A DNA stretch of 32,060 nucleotides from Pseudacidovorax intermedius (GTDB taxonomy: Bacteria > Pseudomonadota > Gammaproteobacteria > Burkholderiales > Burkholderiaceae_C). The translations under genes were made by a program, and so were the position numbers. Position 1 is the first letter of the stretch; every line of letters starts with the position of its first letter. The notes under the pieces were generated by a model, which searched no databases, had not been told where the DNA came from, and saw nothing but the letters and a program-made list of their open reading frames with translations. Where the stretch lies: NCBI RefSeq assembly GCF_001476815.1, contig NZ_LDSL01000138.1, positions 1-32,060 of the forward strand, given 5' to 3'. This document shows, one piece after another, positions 7,475-15,583 of this stretch.

Positions 7475-8455
7475 TTACTCGGGCTTGACGCCCGCGCTGC
7501 GCAGGCTGTCGCCCCAGCGCTGGGTCTCGCGCTGCACGAAGCTGCGCACTTCGGCCGGCGTCATGTTGCCGGCCGTCACGCCCTGTTCGGCGAAGCGGGT
7601 CTTGACCTCGGGGTTGGCCAGCACGGTGCGCAGTTCCTTCTGCATGCGTTCCTGCACGGCGGCGGGCGTGTTGTGCGGGGCCATGAGCGCGAACCAGGTC
7701 GTCATCTCGTAGCCCGGCACGCCGGCTTGGGCCAGGGGCGGCAGGTCGGGAAAGATCGGCGAGCGGGCGGCCGAGGTCACGGCCAGGGCGCGCACCTTGT
7801 TCGCCTTGATGTGGGGCGATGCCGAGGGGCTGGTCTCCAGCGCCATCTGGATGTTGCCGACCAGCAGGTCGGCCATCATGGGCGCGCCACCCTTGTAGGG
7901 CACGTGCGTGATGTCGGTCTTGGTGATGGCGCGGAACAGCTCGCCGGCCAGGTGCTCGGTGCTGCCGGGGCCGGCCGAGCCGTAGTTGAGCTTGCCCGGG
8001 TTGGCCTTGGCATAGGCGATCAGTTCCGGCACCGTCTTGGCCGGCACCGACGGATTGACGATCAGCACGTTGGGCGTGGTGCCGATCAGGCCGATGGGGT
8101 CGAAGTCGCGGCCGAAGTCGTAGGGCAGGCTCTTGTACAGCGCCGGCGCCACGGCATGGGCGATGGCGGCCATCAGGAAGGTGTTGCCGTCCGGCGTGGC
8201 GCGGGCGGCGATGCCGGCGCCCAGGGTGCCGCCGGCACCGGCGCGGTTGTCCACCACCACCGGCACGCCCAGCTGGGTCGAGAGCTTCTGGCCCACGATG
8301 CGCGCCAGGATGTCGTTGGTGCCGCCGGCCGCGAAGGGCACGATCAGGGTGATGGGCTTGGACGGCCAGTCGGCCGCCGCGGCGAGGCCGGCGGCGCCGG
8401 TTAGGGTGGAAAAGGCCAGGGCGCTCAGCGCGGCGCGGCGGGAGATGGATCGCAT
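7475..8455 (-). CDS. Bug-family (TctC-type) tripartite tricarboxylate transporter receptor
   Basis: A 326-residue periplasmic binding protein, the usual length for the Bug family. It has an N-terminal export signal (about 1-27) with a twin-arginine-like start (SRRAAL), then the typical WPSKPITLIVPFAAGGTND opening, VVDNRAGAGGTLG, and LNYGSAGPGSTEHLAGELF. Bug receptors capture small carboxylates and pass them to TctA/TctB membrane subunits, none of which are in the window, so this is an orphan receptor; that is common in Burkholderiales. ATG at 8455 fits the signal peptide; the ribosome site is weak. It lies 98 bases after the ModA-like gene on the same strand, so both may be read from the promoter facing the LysR gene. 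The ligand cannot be told. Confidence 0.93.
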   Translation of the reverse strand: MRSISRRAALSALAFSTLTGAAGLAAAADWPSKPITLIVPFAAGGTNDILARIVGQKLSTQLGVPVVVDNRAGAGGTLGAGIAARATPDGNTFLMAAIAHAVAPALYKSLPYDFGRDFDPIGLIGTTPNVLIVNPSVPAKTVPELIAYAKANPGKLNYGSAGPGSTEHLAGELFRAITKTDITHVPYKGGAPMMADLLVGNIQMALETSPSASPHIKANKVRALAVTSAARSPIFPDLPPLAQAGVPGYEMTTWFALMAPHNTPAAVQERMQKELRTVLANPEVKTRFAEQGVTAGNMTPAEVRSFVQRETQRWGDSLRSAGVKPE

Positions 8456-8553
8456 GGTCAGGACAGAGGTGGAGAAGACAGGAAGCGCCGGCGCGGTCGC
8501 GCGCGGCGCGGGCCGGGCCGCCGGGCACGGCGGCCGGCTGCAAGCGGCACCGC

Positions 8554-9354
8554 TCAGCGCGCGGCGGCGGCGCCCTTGGCCATCGGCACCAGGCCGGTCG
8601 AGCGGATGACCTCGGCGTTCTCGGGCGCGGCCAGGAAGCGCAGGAAGCGCGTGGCCTCCTCGCGGCGCGGGCTGCTGGCCACCACGGCGGCGGAGAACTC
8701 GGTCACGTACTGCACGTCGGCCGGCAGGTCGCCCACGATGTCGATGCCGTGCACCGGCAGCAGCTCGCTGCGCTGCTGGCAGCCGAAGTCGGCTTCCTTG
8801 GCGGCCAGGATCTCGCCCACCGGCGTGGCGGGGATCTTGCGGCCCTTGCCGCGCATCTGCTCGGCGATGCCGAGCTTGGGGATCATCTCGCGCTCGATGT
8901 ACTCGCCGCTGGCGCTGTCGGACCAGGCCACCGAGCGGGCATTCAGCAGCGTCTGGCGCAGTGCGTCGACGGTGCCGATGTCGGGGCGCGGCGCGCCCTG
9001 CGGCACGGCGCAGGCGATGGTGGAGTCGGCCAGCACGACCTTGGAGCCCGGCACCAGCTGGCCGGTGGCCATCAGCTTGTCGAGCGCGTCGCCGACCATG
9101 ATGACCACGTCGATGGGCTCCTTGCGGTCCAGGCGCTGAGGAATGGCGTTCTTGGTGGCGCCCATCGACGGGCCCCATTGCGAATCGACCGCGCGGTCGG
9201 GCTGCTTCTGCCACTCGGCCACGAGCTTCTTGTAGGCCGCGGCGAAGCCGCCCGAGGAGACGACGGTGAGGGGTTCGGCCATCGCCGAGCCGGCGGCGGC
9301 AAGAAGAAGGACGCAGCAAGCCAGCCGCTTGCGCAAGGCATTTGTCTCGATCAT
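8554..9354 (-). CDS. ModA-like periplasmic substrate-binding protein (orphan)
   Basis: A 266-residue protein with a signal peptide (about 1-26, ending GSAMA) and the two-lobed binding-protein pattern of the molybdate-type family: PLTVVSSGGFAAAYKKL at the start of the mature protein, DVVIMVGDALDKL, a SDSASGEY stretch, and a C-terminal TRFLRFLAAPE segment. No permease or ATPase gene is adjacent. Members of this group in betaproteobacteria often sit beside LysR genes and are not necessarily molybdate binders, so no symbol is given. It is divergent from the LysR gene, with 84 bases between the two starts, and likely under its control. Confidence 0.8.
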   Translation of the reverse strand: MIETNALRKRLACCVLLLAAAGSAMAEPLTVVSSGGFAAAYKKLVAEWQKQPDRAVDSQWGPSMGATKNAIPQRLDRKEPIDVVIMVGDALDKLMATGQLVPGSKVVLADSTIACAVPQGAPRPDIGTVDALRQTLLNARSVAWSDSASGEYIEREMIPKLGIAEQMRGKGRKIPATPVGEILAAKEADFGCQQRSELLPVHGIDIVGDLPADVQYVTEFSAAVVASSPRREEATRFLRFLAAPENAEVIRSTGLVPMAKGAAAAR

Positions 9355-9409
9355 GTTGGTTTTGGTGTGAGGGGAACGGGCGGCATCGTCCGCGAGCGCT
9401 GCTGTTGCG

Positions 9410-9435
9410 ACAAGTGCAATGTTCAATACACTTGT
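9410..9435. promoter_or_regulatory. Inverted repeat, probable LysR-type operator
   Basis: ACAAGTG (9410-9416) and CACTTGT (9429-9435) form a perfect 7-bp inverted repeat with 12 bases between. It lies in the divergent promoter region of the LysR gene and the ModA-like gene, ending 3 bases before the LysR GTG start. LysR-type proteins commonly bind such dyads between themselves and a divergent target. Its nearness to the LysR start would fit autorepression. Confidence 0.6.
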
Positions 9436-9438
9436 TGC

Positions 9439-10329
9439 GTGTCGCGCATCAATTTCGATCTGCAGCAGCTGCAGGCCTTCGTGGCGGTGGCCGACCGCGC
9501 CGGCTTTCGCGCCGCCGCGGAAGACCTGCACCTGTCGCCCGCCGCGCTCAGCCGCCGCATCGACCGGCTGGAGCAACTGCTCGGCGCCCGCCTGTTCGAG
9601 CGCACCACGCGCGCGGTGCAGCTGACCCGCGCCGGCGAGGCCTTCCTGCCCCGCGCCCGGCTGGCGCTGGACGACCTGGAGGCCGCGGTGCTGGGCATCC
9701 ACGAGATTGCGGCGCGCCATGCGGGCCGGGTGTCGGTGGCCTGCATTCCCACCATCGCCACCACCCGCATGCCAGGCGCGATCGACGGCTTCAGCCGCCG
9801 CATGCCGCTGGTGAAGGTGCGGCTGATGGACGGCGGCATGGACGAGGTGGCCGCCGCCGTACGCACCGGCGAGGCCGACTTCGGCCTGGGCTTCAGCGGC
9901 GTCTCCGACCCCGGCCTGGCCTTCGAGCCGCTGGTGGAGGACCACTACGTGCTGGCCATCCGCCGCGACCATCCGCAGGCCCGCAAGCGCGCACCCACGC
10001 TGGCCCTGTTCGCGCAGGAACGCTGGCTGGCCGTGGCGCGCACCAGCGGCAACCGGCGGCTGCTCGACGCCGCGCTCGACGTCACCGGCCGGCCGCCCGT
10101 CGCCTGGCTGGAGGTGGGCCACGTGAGCACGCTGCTCGCCATGGTCGAGGCCGGCCTGGGCGTGGGCCTGGTGCCCGCGCTGGCCGTGCCGCAGCGCCAC
10201 CCGGTGCTCAAGGGACTGCGGCTGGACGACGTGGGGCTGCGGCGCCACCTGGGCGTGCTGTCCCTGGCCGAGGGCCAGCTCACGCCGCTGGCACGGCGCT
10301 TCCTGGACCACCTGCGCCAGAGCTGGTAG
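9439..10329 (+). CDS. LysR-family transcriptional regulator
   Basis: A 296-residue protein, usual for the family. It has an N-terminal winged helix-turn-helix (about residues 5-64: LQQLQAFVAVADRAGF, AAEDLHLSPAALSRRI, RLEQLLGARLFER) and a two-lobed effector-binding domain from about 90 on. The start is GTG at 9439, chosen because the protein then begins SRINFDLQQLQAF as LysR proteins do; the ATG at 9419 is in another frame. It is divergent from the orphan ModA-like and Bug genes, its most likely targets. The effector is unknown. Confidence 0.93.
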   Translation: MSRINFDLQQLQAFVAVADRAGFRAAAEDLHLSPAALSRRIDRLEQLLGARLFERTTRAVQLTRAGEAFLPRARLALDDLEAAVLGIHEIAARHAGRVSVACIPTIATTRMPGAIDGFSRRMPLVKVRLMDGGMDEVAAAVRTGEADFGLGFSGVSDPGLAFEPLVEDHYVLAIRRDHPQARKRAPTLALFAQERWLAVARTSGNRRLLDAALDVTGRPPVAWLEVGHVSTLLAMVEAGLGVGLVPALAVPQRHPVLKGLRLDDVGLRRHLGVLSLAEGQLTPLARRFLDHLRQSW

Positions 10330-10539
10330 GGGCGCGTGGTGGCGGCGCCGGGACACGGCCCCCGCCATCGACGGGCGTGGCCGAGGCCCTTGCGCCTACA
10401 TGGCGCCGCGCGGCGCGACGACGAGCCGCGGCCATGGCTGCTTCAACCATGGCGCTTCAGGTCGCAGGCCCCGACGCCGGCACCGGCCCGTCGACACACC
10501 GAGCGACATCCCCCAACCCATTCCATCGAAGGAAACACC
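10330..10539. other. Intergenic region without recognised gene
   Basis: These 210 bases lie between the LysR gene and the DUF2383 gene, on the same strand. The DNA is GC-rich and I see no clear sigma-70 boxes or terminator hairpin with a T run. It should hold the promoter of the DUF2383 gene; the ribosome site GAAGGAAA lies just before that gene's ATG. Confidence 0.4.
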
Positions 10540-11001
10540 ATGGCCCTGACCCAGAACGACGTGATCGACATCCTCAACGACCTGCTGGAGAACTCGCGCG
10601 ACGGCGAGTACGGCTTCCGGCTGTGCGCCGAAGAAGTCGAAGGCACCAGCGCCCTGCGCACCACGTTCACCAACCGCGCCGCGGAATGCGCCGAGGCCGC
10701 CCGCGAACTCGAAGCCGCCATCGTTCGTCTGGGCGGCAAGCCGGCCGAGGGCGGCACCGCCTCCGGTGCCCTGCACCGCGGCTGGGTGCACGTGAAGGGC
10801 GCCGTCGGCGCCAACAGCGAGACCTCGATGCTCGAGGAATGCGAGCGCGGCGAGGACGCCGCCATCGCCCGCTACCGCAAGGCCCTGCAGCAGGAGCTGC
10901 CCGCCGACGTGCGCGCGCTGGTCGAGCGCCAGGCCCAGGGCGCGCAGAAGAACCACGACCAGATCAAGCGGCTGCGCGACCAGTCGCGCGCAACGAGCTG
11001 A
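10540..11001 (+). CDS. PA2169-type four-helix-bundle protein (DUF2383)
   Basis: A 153-residue all-helical protein that begins ALTQNDVIDILNDLLENSRDG and contains GFRLCAEEVEG, AAECAEAARELE and a C-terminal ERQAQGAQKNHDQIKRLRD. This matches the DUF2383/PA2169 family, a ferritin-like four-helix bundle. The family is often stress- or stationary-phase-associated, and its biochemical role is not known. ATG at 10540 has a good AAGGAA site. It is monocistronic, with its own terminator at 11051-11073. Confidence 0.88.
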   Translation: MALTQNDVIDILNDLLENSRDGEYGFRLCAEEVEGTSALRTTFTNRAAECAEAARELEAAIVRLGGKPAEGGTASGALHRGWVHVKGAVGANSETSMLEECERGEDAAIARYRKALQQELPADVRALVERQAQGAQKNHDQIKRLRDQSRATS

Positions 11002-11050
11002 TCCGGTTGAAGGCGGCCCCCGCGGGCTGCCGCATTCTTCGATACGACGA

Positions 11051-11073
11051 GGCCCGCCGAGAGCGGGCCTTTT
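11051..11073 (+). terminator. Rho-independent terminator after the DUF2383 gene
   Basis: A perfect 7-bp stem GGCCCGC (11051-11057) / GCGGGCC (11063-11069), 5-base loop, then TTTT. It lies 50 bases after the DUF2383 stop, in the gap between that gene and the convergent hydrolase gene. Confidence 0.85.
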
Positions 11074-11123
11074 CGCGTTGGAGGGTCACGACCGTGCGCC
11101 GTGGCGGCGCCCTTCCCTGGCGC

Positions 11124-11999
11124 TCAGCGCGCGGCGCGAAGGAAGGCGGCGATGGGCGCCAGCTGCGCGGGCACGTTCAGCGCTGGCGCATGGCCGCAGC
11201 CCGGCACCTCCAGAACGGTCAGCCGCCCGGCGGCGCCCGGGCCGCGGTGGCGCATCGCCGCCACGGTGTCCGGCAACACCAGGTCGGATTCGGCGCCGCG
11301 CAGCAGCATGACGGGCGCTTCCACTGCGTCGTAATGCGGCCAGATCAGGTAGTCGTCCTCGTGCGCGGTGAACTGGCGCACCATGGCCGGGTCGTAGTGC
11401 GGCGTGACGCGGCCATCGGGCAGCCGCCGCGTGGAGGTCTCGGCCATGCGCCGCCATTGCGCATCGCTCAGCCAGCCGTAGGGCTTGTAGACGCTGCGCA
11501 GGAAGCCCTCCAGTTCGCTCACCGTGCCGAAGGCCGGCGGGTTGCCGGCATAGGCCTTGATGCGCTCGATGGCGGCTGCCGCCAGTTGGGGCGCGTTGTC
11601 GTTGAGCACCAGCGCGGCAATGCGCTGCTTCATGGCCGGCACCACCAGGCCCGAGGCGCACACCGTGCCGATGGCGCCGCCCATCGATGTGCCCACCCAA
11701 TGCACCCGCGCCAGTCGGAGGTGCTCGCACAGCGCGTCCGCGATGCGCGCATAGAAGGCGAGCTGGTATTCCTCGTCCGGCACGGGGCTCCACTGGCTGA
11801 GGCCGCGGCCCAGCGTGTCGGGGCAGACCACGCGCCAGCCCTCGCCCACCAGGTGCTCCGCCAGTTCGTCCATGTCGCGGCCCGTGCGCGCCAGGCCGTG
11901 CCAGGCGATCACCGCGGGCGCGGCCGGGTCGCCCCAGTCCATCCAGTGGATCTCGCGACCGGCCAGCTGCGCATAGTGGGACGTGGGGTTGACGCTCAT
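11124..11999 (-). CDS. Alpha/beta-fold hydrolase
   Basis: A 291-residue hydrolase without signal peptide, so cytoplasmic. It shows the oxyanion HGLARTGRD, the nucleophile elbow GTSMGGAIG, a likely acid in RGAESDLVLP and the catalytic His in PGCGHAPALN. The ATG at 11999 overlaps the livM stop as ATGA, so it is translated as the last gene of the transporter operon. Its position suggests it acts on what the transporter brings in; with the PHB depolymerase in the same operon, an esterase for hydroxyalkanoate oligomers is a reasonable guess (inference only). Other members of this broad family cleave esters, lactones or C-C bonds. Confidence 0.88.
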   Translation of the reverse strand: MSVNPTSHYAQLAGREIHWMDWGDPAAPAVIAWHGLARTGRDMDELAEHLVGEGWRVVCPDTLGRGLSQWSPVPDEEYQLAFYARIADALCEHLRLARVHWVGTSMGGAIGTVCASGLVVPAMKQRIAALVLNDNAPQLAAAAIERIKAYAGNPPAFGTVSELEGFLRSVYKPYGWLSDAQWRRMAETSTRRLPDGRVTPHYDPAMVRQFTAHEDDYLIWPHYDAVEAPVMLLRGAESDLVLPDTVAAMRHRGPGAAGRLTVLEVPGCGHAPALNVPAQLAPIAAFLRAAR

Positions 12000-13060
12000 T
12001 TCGCGCTCCTGCTGCGCAGCTTGCCGACGATGCCGGTGGGGAAGTAGTAGACCGAGAGCACGAAGAGCACGCCCAGCCACAGCAGCCAGCGGTCCGGCGA
12101 CAGCACGGCCGACAGCCAGGGCAGCCCGCTGGCCGCCTCGCTGCCCAGGCGCAGCAGATCCTGCAGGTAGCTCTGCGCCACCACGAAGAGCACCGCGCCG
12201 ATGGCCGCGCCGTAGATCGTGCCCATGCCGCCGATCACCACGATCAGCAGCACGTCGACCATGATCTCGAAGCTGAGCGAAGTGTCCGGGCCGTTGTAGC
12301 GCAGCCAGATCGCCAGCATGGCACCGGCCAGCGTGGCGAACAGGGCAGACAGCACGGCCGACAGCGTGCGGAACACCACCACCCGGTAGCCGATGGCCTC
12401 GGCGCGGAACTCGTTCTCGCGGATGGCCTGCAGCACACGGCCGAAGGGCGAGTTGACGATGCGCAGCAGCGCCAGCACCAGCACCACGGCCAGCATGAAT
12501 AGGAGGTAATAGCACAGCAGCCGGCCGTCGAGCGAGACGCCGAGGAAGGGTTCCTCGCTGAACTCGAAGCTGGGCGAGATGAGTTCCGGCAGCTTGAAGG
12601 TCAGCCCGTCTTCGCCACCGGTGAAGTCCGACAGCTGCGAGGCCAGGGTCTGGAAGGCCGAGGCCACCGCCAGCGTGATCATGGCGAAGAAGATGGCCCG
12701 CACCCGCAGCGAGAACAGGCCCACGGCCAGCGCCAGCACCAGCGAGACGGCCAGCGCGCACAGCACGCCGACGAGCACCGCGTCCCAGCCCGCGCCCATG
12801 CGCGTGGCGGCGATGGCCACGCCGTAGGCGCCGATGCCGAAGAACATGGTGTGGGCGAAGCTCACGATGCCGGTGTAGCCCAGCAGCAGGTCGAAGCTGG
12901 CCACCAGCACGATGAACACCAGGATCTTGGCCGCCACGTTGAGCGCCTTGACGCCCGGGAACAGGAAGGGCGCGAAGGCCAGGCCGAGCAGGACGGCCAG
13001 CAGCAGCACCGCCAGCAGCTTGCTGCGCGGCAGGTCGTTGGAGAGAAGGCGTCGAAGCAT
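11996..13060 (-). CDS. livM: Branched-chain amino acid-type ABC transporter permease (LivM family)
   Basis: A 354-residue inner-membrane protein with about nine to ten hydrophobic helices and the LivM signatures LLLGYTGIVSFAHTMFFGIGAYG and, near the C-terminus, VVIGGMGTIYGAAIGAVLF. It pairs with LivH to form the membrane pore. The start codon at 13060 has a purine-rich GGAAGGGGA upstream. It follows livH by 18 bases. 'Liv' here names the family; the cargo may be a carboxylate or hydroxy acid rather than leucine. Confidence 0.93.
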   Translation of the reverse strand: MLRRLLSNDLPRSKLLAVLLLAVLLGLAFAPFLFPGVKALNVAAKILVFIVLVASFDLLLGYTGIVSFAHTMFFGIGAYGVAIAATRMGAGWDAVLVGVLCALAVSLVLALAVGLFSLRVRAIFFAMITLAVASAFQTLASQLSDFTGGEDGLTFKLPELISPSFEFSEEPFLGVSLDGRLLCYYLLFMLAVVLVLALLRIVNSPFGRVLQAIRENEFRAEAIGYRVVVFRTLSAVLSALFATLAGAMLAIWLRYNGPDTSLSFEIMVDVLLIVVIGGMGTIYGAAIGAVLFVVAQSYLQDLLRLGSEAASGLPWLSAVLSPDRWLLWLGVLFVLSVYYFPTGIVGKLRSRSAK

Positions 13061-13078
13061 GATCGGTCCCCTTCCCTT

Positions 13079-14071
13079 TCAGCGACTGCCCGCCACGGGG
13101 TACACCCCCTGCGGCCGCCACAGGAGGATCGCCACCATCAGCGCGATGTTGGAGAACAGCGCCACCTTCGGCGCGACGAAGCCGGTGTAGTTGGCCATCA
13201 GTCCCACCAGCAGTGCGCCGATCAGCGCGCCGGTGGTCGACCCGAGGCCGCCGATGATGATGACGATGAAGATCAGCACGTTTACCTGCGCGCCCATCTG
13301 CGGGATCACGTTCTGCTGGTACAGGCCCCACATCACGCCACCCAGGCCGGCCAAGGCGCTGCCGGCCACGAAGATGCCGACGAAGAGCACGCGGATGCGG
13401 TAGCCGAGCGATTCGACCATTTCGCGGTCCTGCACGCCGGCGCGGATCAGCAGGCCGATCTTGGTGCGGGCCAGCGTCCAGGCCAGCAGGCCGAAGACCA
13501 GGGCGCCGACGATCACGGCCAGCACGCGGTACTTCTCCACCGCGGCGTCGCCCCATAGCCAGGAGCCGCGCAGGCCCTCGGGCAGCGGCAGCGGAATCTG
13601 TGCCGGGCCCCAGATCACTTTGATCAGCTCCTCGCCGATGATCATGCCGCCCATGGTGATGAGGATCTGCTTCAGATGCTGGCCGTACACCGGCCGCACG
13701 ATGAAGCGCTCGAAGGCGAGGCCCACGGCGCCGGCCACCAGCATGGCGACCACCATGGCCGGCAGCACCGCCACCAGGTTGGTGAGGATGGAGGTGGACT
13801 GCGTCCAGTCGCCCATGGCGCCCAGCACGCTGGTGGCCACGAAGGCGCCCAGCGCGATGAACACGCCGTGGCCGAAGTTCAGCACGTCCATCAGCCCGAA
13901 GACCAGCGTGAGGCCCGAGGCGATGATGAACACGATCATGCCCATGGCCAGCCCCGCGATGGTGAGCGTGAGCCAGGTGGAGGGCGAGCCGACCAGCGGC
14001 AGGGCCACCAGCGCGAGCGCGGGCACCAGCAGCAGCGGCTTCCAGTCGATGTCTTTGGCGAGGGTCGTCAT
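13079..14071 (-). CDS. livH: Branched-chain amino acid-type ABC transporter permease (LivH family)
   Basis: A 330-residue multi-pass membrane protein with LivH motifs: GLTLVFGLMDVLNFGHGVFIALGA near the N-terminus and IIIGGLGSTTGALIGALLVG near the C-terminus, plus a DREMVESLGYR cytoplasmic loop that contacts the ATPase. The ATG at 14071 overlaps the livF stop as ATGA, indicating translational coupling. It is the partner of the LivM permease encoded next. Confidence 0.94.
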   Translation of the reverse strand: MTTLAKDIDWKPLLLVPALALVALPLVGSPSTWLTLTIAGLAMGMIVFIIASGLTLVFGLMDVLNFGHGVFIALGAFVATSVLGAMGDWTQSTSILTNLVAVLPAMVVAMLVAGAVGLAFERFIVRPVYGQHLKQILITMGGMIIGEELIKVIWGPAQIPLPLPEGLRGSWLWGDAAVEKYRVLAVIVGALVFGLLAWTLARTKIGLLIRAGVQDREMVESLGYRIRVLFVGIFVAGSALAGLGGVMWGLYQQNVIPQMGAQVNVLIFIVIIIGGLGSTTGALIGALLVGLMANYTGFVAPKVALFSNIALMVAILLWRPQGVYPVAGSR

Positions 14072-14802
14072 AGGGCCAGTCCCAGCAGGCGCTGCTGCAG
14101 TTGCGTGTCGGCCGAGAACTCGGCCATGCCGCCGGCGTGCACCACGCGGCCGTTGTCCATCACGGCCACGGTGTCGCCCAGGCGCTGGGCGAAGTGGATG
14201 TTCTGCTCCACCAGCAGGATGGTCACGCCGCTGGCCTTGAGCTCGGCGAAGGCGTCGATCATGTTGTTGATGATGGCCGGCGCCAGGCCCTTGCTGGGCT
14301 CGTCGATGATGAGCAGCTCGCGCGGCTCGACGATGGCGCGCGAGACGGCCAGCATCTGCTTCTGGCCGCCGGAGAGCTTGCCGGCCGGGTGGTTCCAGAA
14401 CTTCTCCACCGCGGGGAAGAGCCGGAAGATCCACTTCAGCCGCGCTTCGTCCATGTCCTGCGCGCGGCGGGCGCCCCGCGCCGCCAGCAGCATGTTCTCC
14501 TTCACCGTGAGGTCCGCGAAGATGCCCATGGTCTCGGGCACGTAGGCGATGCCCAGGTCGGCGATCTGCGGCGTGGGCAGGTTGGCGATGCTCTTGCCAC
14601 CAAACTGCACGCGGCCCTGCGCCACCTTCCACAGGCCCATGACGGTGCGCAGCGTGGTGGTCTTGCCGGCGCCGTTGCGGCCCAGCAGCATGGTGAGCTG
14701 GCCCTTGGGCACCACCAGGTCCACGCCGTGGAGGATGTGGTACGCGCCAATGTGGGTGTGCACGCCGTCGAGCGTGAGCAGTGCTTGCGTGGTCGTGCTC
14801 AT
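14068..14802 (-). CDS. livF: ABC transporter ATP-binding protein (LivF family)
   Basis: A 244-residue ATPase with Walker A GRNGAGKT (41-48), signature LSGGQKQ, Walker B LLIIDEPSKGLAP and the downstream VEQN H-loop region (LLVEQNIHFAQ). The LivF type is recognised by its short form and by SKGLAP after Walker B. The start at 14802 overlaps the livG stop by 4 bases. It pairs with LivG to drive the LivHM permease. Confidence 0.95.
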   Translation of the reverse strand: MSTTTQALLTLDGVHTHIGAYHILHGVDLVVPKGQLTMLLGRNGAGKTTTLRTVMGLWKVAQGRVQFGGKSIANLPTPQIADLGIAYVPETMGIFADLTVKENMLLAARGARRAQDMDEARLKWIFRLFPAVEKFWNHPAGKLSGGQKQMLAVSRAIVEPRELLIIDEPSKGLAPAIINNMIDAFAELKASGVTILLVEQNIHFAQRLGDTVAVMDNGRVVHAGGMAEFSADTQLQQRLLGLAL

Positions 14803-15563
14803 GCGGCCTCCTTCGCCACGCCCAGGTAGGCTTCCTGCACGACCGGCGAGGCGATCACCTCGGCCGGCTCGCCATCGGCCACCAGCGTGCCGTTGTGCAG
14901 CACGATGATGCGGTCGGCCAGCTCGCGCACCACGTCCATCTTGTGCTCGACCAGCAGGATGGTCTTGGTCCTGTCCTGCTTGAGGCGGCGGATCAGGTCG
15001 AGGATGACCGGCGCCTCGGCCGCGTTCATGCCCGCGGTGGGCTCGTCGAACATGAAGACCTGCGGATCGAGGGCCATCAGCAGCGCGACTTCCAGCTTGC
15101 GCTGGTCGCCGTGCGGCAGGCTGGCCACCACGTCGTGCTCCCGGGCCTTGAGGTGGGTCTCGGCCAGCAGCGCATCGGCGCGCTCGGTGAGCGCGCGGTG
15201 GTCGCTCCAGATGCTCCAGAGGTTGAGGCCGCGCCGGTGCGGCCCCTCGTGCGCGGCCTGCACGGCCAGGCGCACGTTCTCCAGCACCGTGAGGTTGGGG
15301 AACAGGTTGGTCAGCTGGAAGGCGCGGCCCAGGCCGGCGCGCGTGCGGGCCGAGGCCGGCAGCGCCGACAGGTCGCGGCCATCGAGCAGCACCTTGCCCT
15401 CGGTGGCCCTGAGCTGGCCCGAGACCAGGTTGAAGTAGGTGGTCTTGCCCGCCCCGTTGGGGCCGACGATGGCCGTCAGCGTGCCCGGCGCGAAGCGGCA
15501 GCTGACGGCATTCACCGCCACGTGCCCGCCGAAGCGGATGGTGAGGTTCTGGGTTTCAAGCAA
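14799..15563 (-). CDS. livG: ABC transporter ATP-binding protein (LivG family)
   Basis: A 254-residue ATPase with Walker A GPNGAGKT (34-41), an unusual signature LPHGDQR in place of the family's LSHGEQR, Walker B VFMFDEPTAGM and the H-loop LLVEHKMD. The likely start is TTG at 15563, giving an LETQNLTIRFGG beginning as in other LivG proteins; AGGA lies 9 bases upstream and no ATG is suitably placed. The frame stays open far upstream through the depolymerase gene, but that is a shadow. It begins 20 bases after the phaZ stop. Confidence 0.92.
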   Translation of the reverse strand: MLETQNLTIRFGGHVAVNAVSCRFAPGTLTAIVGPNGAGKTTYFNLVSGQLRATEGKVLLDGRDLSALPASARTRAGLGRAFQLTNLFPNLTVLENVRLAVQAAHEGPHRRGLNLWSIWSDHRALTERADALLAETHLKAREHDVVASLPHGDQRKLEVALLMALDPQVFMFDEPTAGMNAAEAPVILDLIRRLKQDRTKTILLVEHKMDVVRELADRIIVLHNGTLVADGEPAEVIASPVVQEAYLGVAKEAA

Positions 15564-15583
15564 TTGCGGAAGTCCTGGCGCGT

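Noticed and set aside
9419-9625. ATG at 9419 as the LysR start.
   Set aside because: It is in another frame and gives a 68-residue Ser/Arg/Pro-rich product; the LysR frame begins at GTG 9439.
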